Notes under the pieces: generated by a model
The model's database searches: none
What the model was told of the DNA's origin: nothing
The model's input: only the letters and a program-made list of their open reading frames with translations
Part shown: one piece after another, positions 51,162-63,335 of the stretch
Layout of the letters: every line of letters starts with the position of its first letter
Numbering within the stretch: position 1 is the first letter of the stretch
Position numbers and translations under genes: made by a program
From: Holothuria scabra
Taxonomy: Eukaryota > Echinodermata > Holothuroidea > Aspidochirotida > Holothuriidae
Assembly: GCA_037179385.1 (NCBI GenBank)
Contig: CM074193.1
Location: forward strand, 6,655,547 to 6,719,546
Direction of reading: 5' to 3'
DNA length: 64,000 nucleotides

Positions 51162-52485
51162 TAGTGTTTGCACGGGTAACCCGGGTACCCGGGTACCCGC
51201 CCGCCATCATACTACCCGGGTCCAAATCTACTACCCGAATCTTAAAAAAGAAAATGCATGCAAAAAGGATCACCCCATTTACGCCATTGCCCATGGTAAT
51301 GGACTAAAATATTTTGCCAGTTTGGTAAACATTCTCCGAGACTGAGAATGAAGAGAGCCCGTAGAAATTATGTGTAACTTTGAAAGTTGTCTGTACTTCG
51401 TTTCTGAAGTTGAAATTTTCATCAGCATGCGGCCCGATCGCGCTATCGTCACGTAGTGAGTTGCTTCTCACACATCACATGTATTTCGCTTATAAACTTA
51501 CACGCAAGCATCTGACGGCCGATTCAAAATCACATCGTACTGTTTCACACAGATATAGCAAGACATACCTGTACTGTATCACCCCCGCCCAGCTTGCAAA
51601 GACACTAGTGCCCGTAACGTTCGGCATGCTAGGTAAACTGAGCCTTGCATGTATATACGATCTTATTATTAATACGGTATGCCACCTTGAGTATAATCCT
51701 CGAATATTTCTTAATGGTTAAAGGTGTCACTTTTACGGAAATCAACACTTTGCCGCTATCTGCAAAGCAAAACGACATAAATGTAATAACACCGTTAACA
51801 TTTACAATTTTTTTTTTAAAACAGGCCAGTACATATTACGTTATTTTGCCCCAAAATGGCTCTCGAGCAGACTACGAAGTTTATGTGTGAAAGCTACAGT
51901 ATGTTACCGTGCCTGGATGTCAACACGAGGCTAGCTACGTAAGAACGTACATACCCCATTAGTGATAATTCCAACGCACATTGCAAAGTAGTGTGAGGGA
52001 AGTTCACAAACATGACGTCATTTGTTTACAATCGGTAATTTTTGACGTGCAAGAGAATACCATAATACAAAGCTCTGATTAGTTGATATTTTTTTATCAG
52101 TGTTTTAAAAGGAGAAGCTTCGAGCTCTTAGTATGCTGGCTTTTCGAGTAGGCGTCCCAAAATTCAATATCAAATTGATATAGGCCTTGGGAAGTATAAT
52201 TTTCTTATTTGACTGTTTTCTGTTACGTTTTTTTTTACTTGTCATTTTGATCTAAAACAAAACGAGACGATTAAACCTGCTAACAAATCAAATGTTTTTG
52301 AACTTGGGAATGTGATCGCTATACCTATCCAATACAGATGTTAATGTTACCATGCATGTCTTATGGGGTATGCTTTACAAAATGCTCGTATCTTTTAGTC
52401 ACCGTAACACAGGGTAACCCGGGTACCCGACGGGTATGGCGATCGGGTACCCGGGTCCTAATTTTTAGTACCCGTGCAAACACTA
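51162..52485. mobile_element. hAT-like element with ACCCGGGT subterminal arrays (1.32 kb)
   Basis: Ends TAGTGTTTGCACGGGTA / TAGTGTTTGCACGGGTA (inward from both sides) are identical over 17 bp, with a perfect 8-bp TSD GTGAGAAT (51154-51161; 52486-52493). Clusters of CGGGTACCCGGGT lie at 51174-51235 and 52412-52472. A related, decayed copy begins at 63336. No transposase ORF is seen; ORFs inside are short. Confidence 0.88.
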
Positions 52486-52493
52486 GTGAGAAT

Positions 52494-52601
52494 GGCACAA
52501 TGATCTTTCTCCAAATTTCCATGACTTTTCCATGAGTTCACACAATTTTCCTTGTTTTCCAGAACTTTTTTCCAGGTTTTCCAATTACGGTGGGAACCCT
52601 G
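52494..52601. mobile_element. Possible hAT end fragment (CAGGGTTCCCACC type)
   Basis: Ends GGTGGGAACCCTG at 52589-52601, preceded by a TTCCATGACTTTTCCATGAG / TTTTCCAGAACTTTTTTCCA style interior seen in widespread hAT MITEs. TTTCCATGACCTTCC at 51061-51075, on the other side of the 51162-52485 element, suggests that element may have landed inside this one. No left end or TSD was found. Confidence 0.35.
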
Positions 52602-53353
52602 AGCTCCTGATACAATTCTAAATGCTCATTGGTGCTTTTAGGTTGTAATGGTAAGTTACCTATTAAACAGAGACAGTACTGGCATGAAAGCAGATCTATT
52701 CTAAGAATAAATTATGACAGCAACGTCAGACTTGTATGGGATTATAAAAAACTTTATATTACTGGTAGCCTGCACAAAAGTTACTCTTTTATGAAAGAGT
52801 AAGCCGACAAAATTATAATGATGACAACCCACTGTAACCCACAACAGTCTATAAAAGTAGCAGTACATTATAGAACCTTTGTTCGGTAACAGATCAAATA
52901 TGTACACTACACCCACAACTACAGCAATACACAGTATCCAAATGTAGCGCATGTTAAGCTGGTTTCTCTCCTATCCCATAATTTTGTTACAGAGGAAGTA
53001 GAAGAAAAGGTCATCACTGCAGCGCTGCTGATCCAAAAGTGGCAAAAGTGGCAATCTAGTTAAGTCCACAACTGTACTTGATTATTCTTTCAGGTAATTA
53101 CACAATGGTGACCATACAATTTCTGCAGAAAAGGAGCAAGAGCTGCGATCTGTGTCAATATCCCTAACAACTAACGGAATAATACGATCAGTTAGTGCTC
53201 CAGGGTCAGTGTTTTAATAACAAAAAGAACCTTATGAGAGTGGTCTCACAATTGTGATGATCTCCAAAAGACAGGAAAAAGTAAAGGAGTTAAAATCTTA
53301 TGACTGACACTTATTTAAAATTAATTGCACCTGAACAATAAAATAATGGAGAG

Positions 53354-53541
53354 CAGGTGTGTAGCCAGGATTGTGTCACAGGGTGGGGGGGGGGGTGGAT
53401 TGGTATCATGGAGGGGGGTTTGGGGCATGAAATGAGGGAAGTCTAAGGATAGAAAGAAAAAACCCACTATTTTAGGTGTTTTTAGCAATGCAAGGTGGAG
53501 GGGATTCTGACATCCCCCCCCCCCATGACTATATGCCACTA
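53354..53541. mobile_element. hAT-like MITE (188 bp)
   Basis: Flanked by an 8-bp ATGGAGAG (53346-53353; 53542-53549), part of a 10-base match TAATGGAGAG. The ends CAGGTGTGTAGCCA and TAGTGGCATATAGTCA (inward from the right) are imperfect inverted repeats. Long G and C runs sit inside the ends (53382-53395; 53515-53524). Confidence 0.75.
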
Positions 53542-53660
53542 ATGGAGAGAATTGCATGTAAATGTACCATATTTATTAATTAATAAGAGAAATGCTAGCA
53601 AAATTTTGCTACATTGGAGGGCACAAAATGGTCGAACATTTATTAATTGCTTATTACTGT

Positions 53661-53795
53661 TTCCCCAAAACTCCCTGGATTGTGAATCTATGACCCACTG
53701 CTTACCTCCTATTCACATATTCAATCCCCACTTTCCAGCAACTACCCTGGTAAACTAATAGCACCATGAGCAAGGGTGCCCTTGCTCCCTACAAC
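53661..53795 (+). repeat. Dispersed repeat family B, copy
   Basis: CTCCCTGGATTGTGAATCTA through CCCTGGTAAACTAATAGCAC and GTGCCCTTGCTCCCTACAAC; near-collinear with 17241-17395. Confidence 0.6.
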
Positions 53796-56490
53796 AAGGA
53801 GGAGGGATGTATGTGTATGTATGTTTAAGCAGTATTAATATTTCCCTGAATACAACTAGTTGTTATGCAATTTACCTAGACTGTAAGCTTCAACTCAAGA
53901 ACTCAGCAATTTATAAAGATTCAGATTGCTACAGTGACTGGAAGAGGAGGTTGGCATGAGGAAGAATAAGCAAGGAGGAGCTGATGATGTAACTGCTTTT
54001 GATTTGTTTGTTACATCTTAATTACCTCTACTGTTTGATATCTACTGTACAACACTACTTCAAGTATTCTATTTTGTTTTAAAAAATAACACATTTTGAA
54101 GGATAAAGGCCTACACTGAGGAGGTTGGGTAACAACATTCACATTAGATACCTTGCATAACTTATAACCTTTATTTTAACCATTTTATCATTGAAGTCAT
54201 ATCTACTATACCACATATTTTGACAGCACCCATCCCACGCAATGACATGCTGCAAAGTCAGACTGTATCAAGGACTTCTATTCTATGAAAAATGTGGGTA
54301 GGCTATTCCACAGTCCTGAGTCCATACACAAACAACATGCTCTTTAGTGAACACGTACCATTTTAATGTCAAGCACTGTACTGTCTGTTCTGCAGGAGCC
54401 TTGTGCAAGTGCTTCTGTCACCACAGTTAAATCTCTCAAATCTGACATAATTTTTTTCAACCTGATTTTTTGTAACCAACCTAGTCTTTCTACCCCAACC
54501 ATTGCTCCTGCCCCTTCCCCCTAGCCAAAATAGGGTCTCTTGAGAAGGTGAACAAAGAACAGTCTGCCAGAATGTGAGCATCTCATGATTATAAAGCTCA
54601 AAATAGCAGTAACAGATGACCTGCAAACAGAATTTTTCAGCACATTTATAATTGCATACCTCTGTGCTGGATAGTACTGTAGCAGTGACAAACACCTTTG
54701 TTTTTCACATAATCCTCCTCTGCACAGCCCCTACACCCACACCCATTCAGGCTGTACCACTCTCTGCATCTAACCTGATTGTTATACTTTCTCTCTGGAT
54801 TATAAAAGTTACACATTCATCATAAACATCTTGAAATAAATCCTTTTGACGTAAGCAATGTTTCCCTTCTTAACATCAAAATGATATCGAAGCACATAAC
54901 ACTAAATACTTTCTGGGACTGTCCCCACAATGTGAAAGTTCAACACCATTCACATTCATGAATCATTAACTATAATATAAAATTAGACCATGTTCTCTAA
55001 ATTTAGGGAAACCTTCCACATCTTATTGAGTCATTTCCTGCCAAAATCCCTGCCACACAAAATTTGGGGGAAATGATATCATAACACAAATATCCATCCA
55101 TGTTTAGGTTAGTCTGCTTCTTTTCCTTATGAATGTTCACTTAGTACATCAAAGTCAAAGATAAAGCTCAAAATAACTTCCCTCTCCTGGCACTGATTTA
55201 ATTATGAGGTAATAGTTCAATTAGCTAGCTCACAACCATCATACTCTTTGATGATTCCAAACCAGACAGCTAGGAATAACACAGATCTAAAGTACAGTAG
55301 ATGTAGAGGTCCTAACTTCTCTATGTAATTAGGTTGAGTACACATACTTCACATGAAATCATGTAGTAAACTACCCCTGTATGGGACAGCCTTCATACAA
55401 CACAGTATAGGTAGGCTCTGTATTTGACAGAAAAGAACTTTGACAATCATTCACTAACCTCATGAATACTTCCTGGTAGATGGATTGGGGGTTGCTATTG
55501 GTCACATTTTTAACTGATGTTCTATCAACTCAAGGACGTGTACACCATTCAGGCTGATTCACTAGTACATATTAACTTTCTAAATTAAAATGACAGGCAT
55601 GGATGGGATTCCTAACTACAGTAACTTGTCAAGTAAGACAATTTATTAGCTTTATCAAATCCCTGGCATTTACTACAAGTCGAAGGCCTGCAGCATAACA
55701 TATAAAGCAGCTTTACACAAAATACTGAGTAAAAGCTTTCCATGGTGCAAAGAACAAGAACTTCCTGAGCTCTTTAGAGGTGGAATGCAATCACTTTAAG
55801 TACTTAAAGCTATTAGAAGAGAGAATGTATTGAAGAAATCAGAGAAGATTTAATTATGCCCTATATACCCTTTATAATTTTCTGAAAGATTCCCTAGATA
55901 CTGTTGTAACCCTCACAAATGAAAGAAATAAGATTAACACAAACCAACTACATTTGTAAAGATTTGCAAGGTCTCAATGTCCATGCTTTCAAAGGCTTTT
56001 CCTTTTCAAGGCAAGATTGGTACCTTTCATGATTTTTTGAAAGATGCCTCTCAGCACAGTAACAGAAAAGTAGAACATACTGTTACCATTGTTTTGTCTC
56101 ACATTGGGGAAACAAGATAAACCATGTAAACATAGTAATTGATAAGTCTGTTTTGAAGGGCATAGTGCTGTAGATGGTACTTGCACAATCTTTAAAGCAG
56201 GTACCTGTAGACAACAATCTTTGAACAATTCAGCAAGCATGAGAGAGCAAATCCTGTAACTTGGGTAGCTCATAAGAGGAAAATTTTGGCATTGCAAGGG
56301 AAATACGGCAACTAGATGAAAAGGCTATAATTTGGTAAAGATGAAGTGTGGGAAGCAGTCTAAATAGTAAATATGGTTCTTTATGTTTTTAGTGGGCTGG
56401 AGATTGTATAAGTAATTGCAAAACCTACTATTGATACTAGCTTTATATAGCTTGACACATCAAACCATCATGCATGCATGCCATTCAACT

Positions 56491-56600
56491 GACATGGTGC
56501 CTCTTTAAAAAGGCATGCGCAAGGCAATCACCAAAGTTCCTTTAGGTGTGCTGACCATTCCGATACTGTACTTTTGTGCTCTTTTTGAGTCTGAAATGTA
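56491..56600 (+). repeat. Dispersed repeat family C, copy 1
   Basis: GACATGGTGCCTCTTTAAAA ... AAGGCAATCACCAAAG ... CTGTACTTTTGTGCTCTTTT matches 57548-57655 in the same order at roughly 75-80%. Confidence 0.6.
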
Positions 56601-57547
56601 AATACTTAAGGGATTTAGCAGGGCTAGGTAGAAGGGGCACCCATCCACCTATTTTTACAGACCTGTGCATGTTTCTTTACAATTCTCAGTTGCAAGTAAT
56701 GCCCCGCCTCTTTCCACAATTCTGAATAAGGCCCTGTGGCCTTATTCAGTAAAATGGGTATGGATAGGCACCTCTCCTGGTTATATCAGTGTTATACTGT
56801 ATTGTGAGTTGTGAATACTGTACCTAATTCACAAAGCTTTCAATACTCTAAAATATAAATCCTGTAGGGTTCAGGAAATACAGAAGAAACAATAAATTCT
56901 TACACAACTGTAATTATGTTCACATTTTTACCTCCCCCCCCCCTCCTGTAACCGGCCCCTTCCCTACTCCTTAAAGCATATGAGGATTTATAACTTTCCC
57001 AGTTTACAGTGGATATTTCTATCCAATACCTTCAATCGATCAAGTCTTCACCTGACTACATGATCAGTCTCACTGATCTACAGTACTTGTATAATATTTC
57101 AGTTTGATAACCCTTGAACAAGTCAATTAATGTAACTGTACCACAAAAGAGAAAAGAAAACAAAACCAAGTATTTCCCTTTCATTGACACCATTGTATCT
57201 CTACAGGAAAGAGGTGAAAGCAATGAAAACAACCAATAGGAAACTGGTGGTGAGGTTGATACCTCTGACACCACAACCCTTACACAGGCAGACAGGTAGT
57301 AAATATGCATCTTGTTATAATTATCCCACTAGTGATGAGTATATCAACATCTTCATCAGCACTGTGTAGTGAGTAGTACTGCAGTACACTCTGCTCCCAG
57401 ATACCCTGCAAAATTTTGCATTTGTGTCACTATAATTATAGCTCTAATAATTTAGACACTATCATCTGCCCAATTGTACAAGTGTATTTCTACCTTTTGT
57501 GTTCTACCCTGATTTCAAAGTTAAGTCCAGACATTAAGACGGACATT

Positions 57548-57655
57548 GACATGGTGCCCTTTAAAATGACATTTACAAGGCAATGACAAAAGCACCATTT
57601 AGTGTCGACCTTTTCCATTCTGTACTTTTGTGCCCTTATTGAGGCTGAAATGTTA
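57548..57655 (+). repeat. Dispersed repeat family C, copy 2
   Basis: GACATGGTGCCCTTTAAAAT ... AAGGCAATGACAAAAG ... CTGTACTTTTGTGCCCTTAT, a direct repeat of the segment 1.06 kb upstream. Confidence 0.6.
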
Positions 57656-58916
57656 AAGCTGTATAGGAGCAAAGTAAAGTCCAGACTCTAGAAATTAAAA
57701 CTAAATCAACTAAGATCAAAATTTGCTCCCAAAAAGTGTCTGCATTTAGTCAGGTACAACTTATCCTGCTTCTGCACTTAAGAGATGGGGCTCATTGGGA
57801 GGAGTCAAATAAAGACTCCACTTCCCTCAGAATCATGATTCCTAAGGCAGTTTCCACCATGGAAAACCTGAACAAAATCATACAATTTTGGCAGTTGGCA
57901 GGTTTTGTTTCTGTCATTTTGCTCATTCTAATTACACAGAGCAGGCTAATTTGGTATGTTCTTTTATTCAACAACTAGTTTAATGTCAAATCTATTTTGC
58001 TTAAAAATACTATCAAAGCCAGAATGAAGCAAAAACATGTCCTGCTTGGATCCAGGCAAGATGGAGACATGAAGAAGGCCACTTCTGTAGGAGAGAAAGA
58101 GAGAGCCATCCAAGTGCAAAAAGGTCTTATGCAAGATGGACTTTCCAGCAAGTTGGGGAATTACACAGGAACAGTAAATAACAAGGAGGCAGATCAAATT
58201 AGCATCCCATAAAGAGAATCTAACTGTAAAACCTGCCTACTTTGATGATGGTGAAGTTCTGAATATTCTATTACTGTAACATGTATGACATCATCACAAT
58301 GCTGGAGTCACAACTCCATTCTGAGTCACAACTAACAGGAGAGCTGCTGCAGATGACTGACTCCAAAAAATAATGGAGTGGTCCAAGAATACTCTGCATC
58401 AACAATACCTACTGACACTAGGCAAAAGAAGCCAGAGACATCAAAACAGAAAAAACAGGTTGGACATTTTTATTACCCTGTCCAAATCTGAACTGCTTTT
58501 TTTGAAGCAGAATCCTTTCAGTTGCACAGTAGGCATGAACTGTCATTATTCCAAATGAGCAATTGTAATTCCATTCATCTTAATAAATCAAGGAGAAAAT
58601 CCTAACCAATAACAACTCAGCAATCAAGTGTAATTACTATGTTTTTCAACTGGACTCCCTGCCAAAAAATTTCTGGGAGCCAACAGTGCCATGCAGAACT
58701 GTAGTTGTACCAAGAGAGAAATGAAAAGCACCTCAAAATACAGGTCTGATGCAAATATAAAAGGAGTTTAAAGCCTTTGCTATTGAAAGAAACAATTCAG
58801 TTTCACTTCTCTCTAGATGACAAAAGTGGTCACAATTTAGAATTCCTATGTAGTACACTTTCCAAAATTTTCCTTTCACACCCCCCCCCCCCTTCTTCGT
58901 TTAAGAAATGGATTCA

Positions 58917-58940
58917 GATAGATAGATTCAGATAGATAGT
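58917..58940 (+). repeat. Short tandem repeat TTCAGATAGATAGA
   Basis: TCAGATAGATAGATTCAGATAGATAG is nearly two units of a 14-mer following a poly-C run at 58880-58892. Confidence 0.6.
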
Positions 58941-61900
58941 CAACTTTTTCCCAATGTTTTCACAACAATCAGGTACTGTATAATAGTAATTTCCCCAAAA
59001 GAATTTTCAAACAACTTGTGAGATTGTTGAGAAAGGTTCATGTGAGATAAGCATCATCTTTCTGCCTAATGTGAACATTATGTTACAAAGAAATGATTAT
59101 TAGAGAGACCAAACAAGGTGTTTTTAAGCAAAAGACAACATAACACAAACATCACATAAACATTACAGACTGAACAAAAGAGCATTTCCTGAAGACTGAA
59201 AGAGTATGTATGTGAAGATTGTAAAATGGATGGAGACCACACATTTGGGTATAAAATCTTACATTCTCTAATTTTACAAATGAGTGCAGAAAATTGCACG
59301 CAACAGTCTTCTATATACCTAACTTGCTGACAAAACAGTTGGGACTATGACACTGCTCGACATTGCTCAATGATTATTGTCTTGAAAAATTCCTCATCAT
59401 CAGTTGATTTTGCTTACAAAATGAATTCATTCACAACCACAAATGGTACTGTGAATTTAGTGTTCTGCAGGGAAACATAACCCTGAGTGAAAGGTAGATA
59501 TATCAGTAAAAGTTTCCAATGTATACAAATTTACAAAAAAAACCTTGATTTTCATGCAAACACAAGGAAGACTAGGGCCACTTGAGTGCTTTTTCATCAC
59601 TGGTTAAGTGTCTAATGGAGCCACATGTCCCCCATGCCTAGGCCTCTGAGTGTTTACTAAAACTCCTTGCTACCAATGGTATGCCTTCATACCAGGTGAT
59701 AGCAGTAGTCTAAATGAGGCTTGTTAATGAAAGCAGAAATAAATGCAACAAGACCAAGCTAAAATTTCAGTGACAGCTGGAGTTTGAAGCATAAAATAGC
59801 TGCTAGCATGCATGCAGTCCTGAGAGCTGCTGAATCTTAACAAAATCACATCGAGAGTGCACCTGGCATTCACAGTTTACACTTGTAAAAGGCTGACATG
59901 ATATGAACAGCATATACTATATGACCAAGTGAGCAGATTAAATGTAGAAGCAAGCATTCAATACAAGCATACACATTTGTGTATTACAGACAATACTTAC
60001 AAAACTGCACATTAAATCACACCACTTATACCTATGAGCAATGCTAATTGAGACATTTCAGATATTAAATAACAATTCCCTTTTGTAATGCAACTATTGA
60101 TATGATGGAACAAACTGAAAATTGTACCAGAAAAAGAAATCTCTAGAGTACAACCATGCCTTCTAAAGTAAACGAACCCACTGACTCTACCCCAGTATAA
60201 AAGCCTCCTATTTCCATTAGATTTTTCAAAATTGTTCAAAATATTACTTCCAGCTGTTTTATAAAAAGACATACTGTCTGGGTAAATGATAAAGTACATA
60301 ATATGTAATGTTAAATTACCATCTCTTCACACATTGTCTGATTATTAAAAAAAAAAAAATACTTCATGAACATGTCCTCAACTTTCTCTAGAAAAAGAGC
60401 GATATTATTCCACTTCATCCTTTTAACAATAGGACATGTGGACTGAGTCTGTAACAATCTCAGGACCATCATATGAACAGCTTGTTTTTGCTTTCTGTGA
60501 AAACAGAAATGCATTTTGTAGCTCCTTGTCATGCAGCTACGGTAGAGATGAAGTGTGCAACTAACCGTGAATCTACTTTGACAACCAACGCAGGTCAACA
60601 CTGCCATCAGAAAGGTTTCAATGGACTTAGCAGAAGGCGTTACCATCAGTAACACGCAAAGTAATTGCCTGCGGTGTGCTTTCCCACAGATGGCTAGAGC
60701 ATTGAAGGCAAGAAGCACTAACATCATGTACTGTTGGTTTGGTTCACATGAAGAGAATGGGAGATACTCCACAGAAGAATGATAATGATAAGTTTGGTGT
60801 TCAGGACTACAGAGTAAATGCAAACAACGATGAAAGAAGTATTCAAATTACTTATGAGGGAAACTTTAGATACCAAAATGTTCTGCCAATGCTAAACATT
60901 CATTATGTCTATAACCTCATTGTATATGTTACAAATTATGAAACATAATCATGCCAATGAGTCTAGATTTTTTCATTCTGTTATGACTATGGGCAAGGTT
61001 TCCCAGGGATGACATTCTGTAAGGTTCAGAGTAGTTGGTCACCTCTGAAAATGGCTATGGTAGCCTAATTGAAATATTGATCCACTTCCCCCTCTGTTGG
61101 TGCAAAAGCTGCTGGCATTGCCCCCATGAACTTCACCACCTCACACAACCTTTCGAGCCAAGGAGGCACCTTTGAAGAATTTTGCTAATTACTGTATGGT
61201 TGTAGATACCACTAGAATTCCTCATCACTCAAAGCTTTATGAAATTCTAAAAGATCAAGGGATTGGATTTAAATATTAAAAATATCCCCTTTTAAAAATC
61301 TGTTATCTTCAAAATATGAAGCAGCACACTAGTCTCTTAACATTGGGAGGGCAAACTTACAGTTTCGACAAAACTTAACAAGCTAATTCTTGATATCAAA
61401 ATGTCCAAACACTCTGCCAATTTTGAAAATTACAGGGAGTAAAATTTTTTTTTTTAATTTGTTAGATGGAATAATGTTGAATTTGACATGCTGGAAAGTA
61501 GAGTTTATTCTACTGTACTGTAATAGTATGAAGCAAAATGAAATTCCATACGTTCACACATGATCTATGAAAGATCAGTCCATGTAATCTTCAACTGAGG
61601 AAACTGATCTAGATGGACAAAATATTGAGAAATTTTTTCACATCTGAGACAAGTACTTTGTCAATATTTTATGGAAAGCTTCCAACAATCATAATTTGCT
61701 TCAGATACTCATTCTACTCAATACTGTGTTTTTCATTACGTCAGTGTTTCTTTTCAGTTTACCTTTTTTATAAATTAACATGAAATTTGACCTACATACA
61801 ACGATGAGAACAGATGAGAAACAGAAAAACCGAAATGGCATTCCACTTTGTCCTGGAAGAGGGGCAATCAATAATATTACACGCAACTGGGTAAGCCCAA

Positions 61901-63335
61901 GCCAGTCATCTCATAAAGTGTGTGGGCATGGTTAATCAATATCTACACTGTACAGGTAGTCCTGTTTCAGTTAATATTATTGTGTGGATATCGATACCAG
62001 CATACTGTATGCACAACAGCGCAAAGATAACACAGACCTAACCTGTACACAGCACCATGTACGTAATATGACTACAGTATATTATCACAGATCAGTTCCT
62101 AATTTATGCATGGGAGGACACTGCAGTATACAGTACAACAACACTACACCCCAGGCATACAAAACTGTCTGCCAAAGACTATGGTTATGAGTAACAAGTC
62201 AAATTTTCCTAAGATTAAAAAAAGTACAGTGTGGTAGGTGAATCTGCTCCAAGTGCCAATTTGCACTGTACTATATATCCTCCAATGAGATGCAAGTCCA
62301 GTCATTGAATGAATGAGTCATGTCTCATGGTCTTTGATCTGTCAATAACAGAGAAGAACTCTTCCTATCCTAACTCCTCAGCACATGTACATGTGTACAG
62401 TAGGCCTACACAAATGAACCTGTACATTGGTAGGTAATTAATAAACCATGGAAAAATCAAATGACAAAACTTGTGTGAAGGTACAGGAGGATAGAGTCAC
62501 TGAACTCTAATAGTAAAGGGGAAATTGGGACAATACTAACGTAGCTGCAATGATGATGGGCATCATCGCAGATCTTTAATGGCTGTTCCTAAGTAGCCCA
62601 TTAAAATTGACCATTATATAAGGTCAATACCACTTCAGTTTGGACCTGAAGTTTCCCCTGATAATTTATTTTAATCTTCCTATCATCAAATTGATAACCT
62701 ATAATTATATTGTCATACAGTACCTTTGCTGTTAGTTAAAGAGTAGTAGGCCTAAACACAGCTTATAAATGGAAGTAATAAGGCGCAGAAGGCGCAGAAA
62801 CACAAAAAGAGGGGGGTGGGTAATTACATGAGTACCACTAAAACCCGAAGTCCTAATTGATTTTTTCCCACGCTTTAGTTATGAACTAGGTTTCGGGGGA
62901 CAAAGGCTTGCTTCAAGGCTCAGGTGCAAATTTGAAGGATTTTAAAGGTCATTTATTTGTGTAAGTTGTGTAAAATTTCTACAAAAGTGTCCTCTCTTTC
63001 AAAAAGAAACCAAGATAAGGGCAGTTTTTTATTTTTTTTTTTTTGAAAAGAGGGACAAAGTTCCCCCTCCCTTTCCCCCCTCTTCCAGAAACACTGACCT
63101 TTGTGTCATAACCAATGATGGACTACGTCTGGCATGCCTAGCCCCACTGCAATGAAACTCTTTACATAAAGCAAGGCTCAGAGGACATTTGTTGTCTGTC
63201 ATCTTTTAGGTGTGCAGTACAATTGACAGGATGGGGAGAAATGTCCTCTTAGTTTTTCACTGGTTAACAACCCCACCTTTTTTACCTAGTACATTTTCCA
63301 AATCACTTGACAACTTCATTCAACTTGCAAAACAG

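Noticed and set aside
60311..60823. 170-codon minus-strand ORF
   Set aside because: Considered as the missing NHS first exon. No WAVE-homology pattern, Cys/His-rich, and it begins in unrelated sequence. About what chance gives in 128 kb of six-frame AT-rich DNA.
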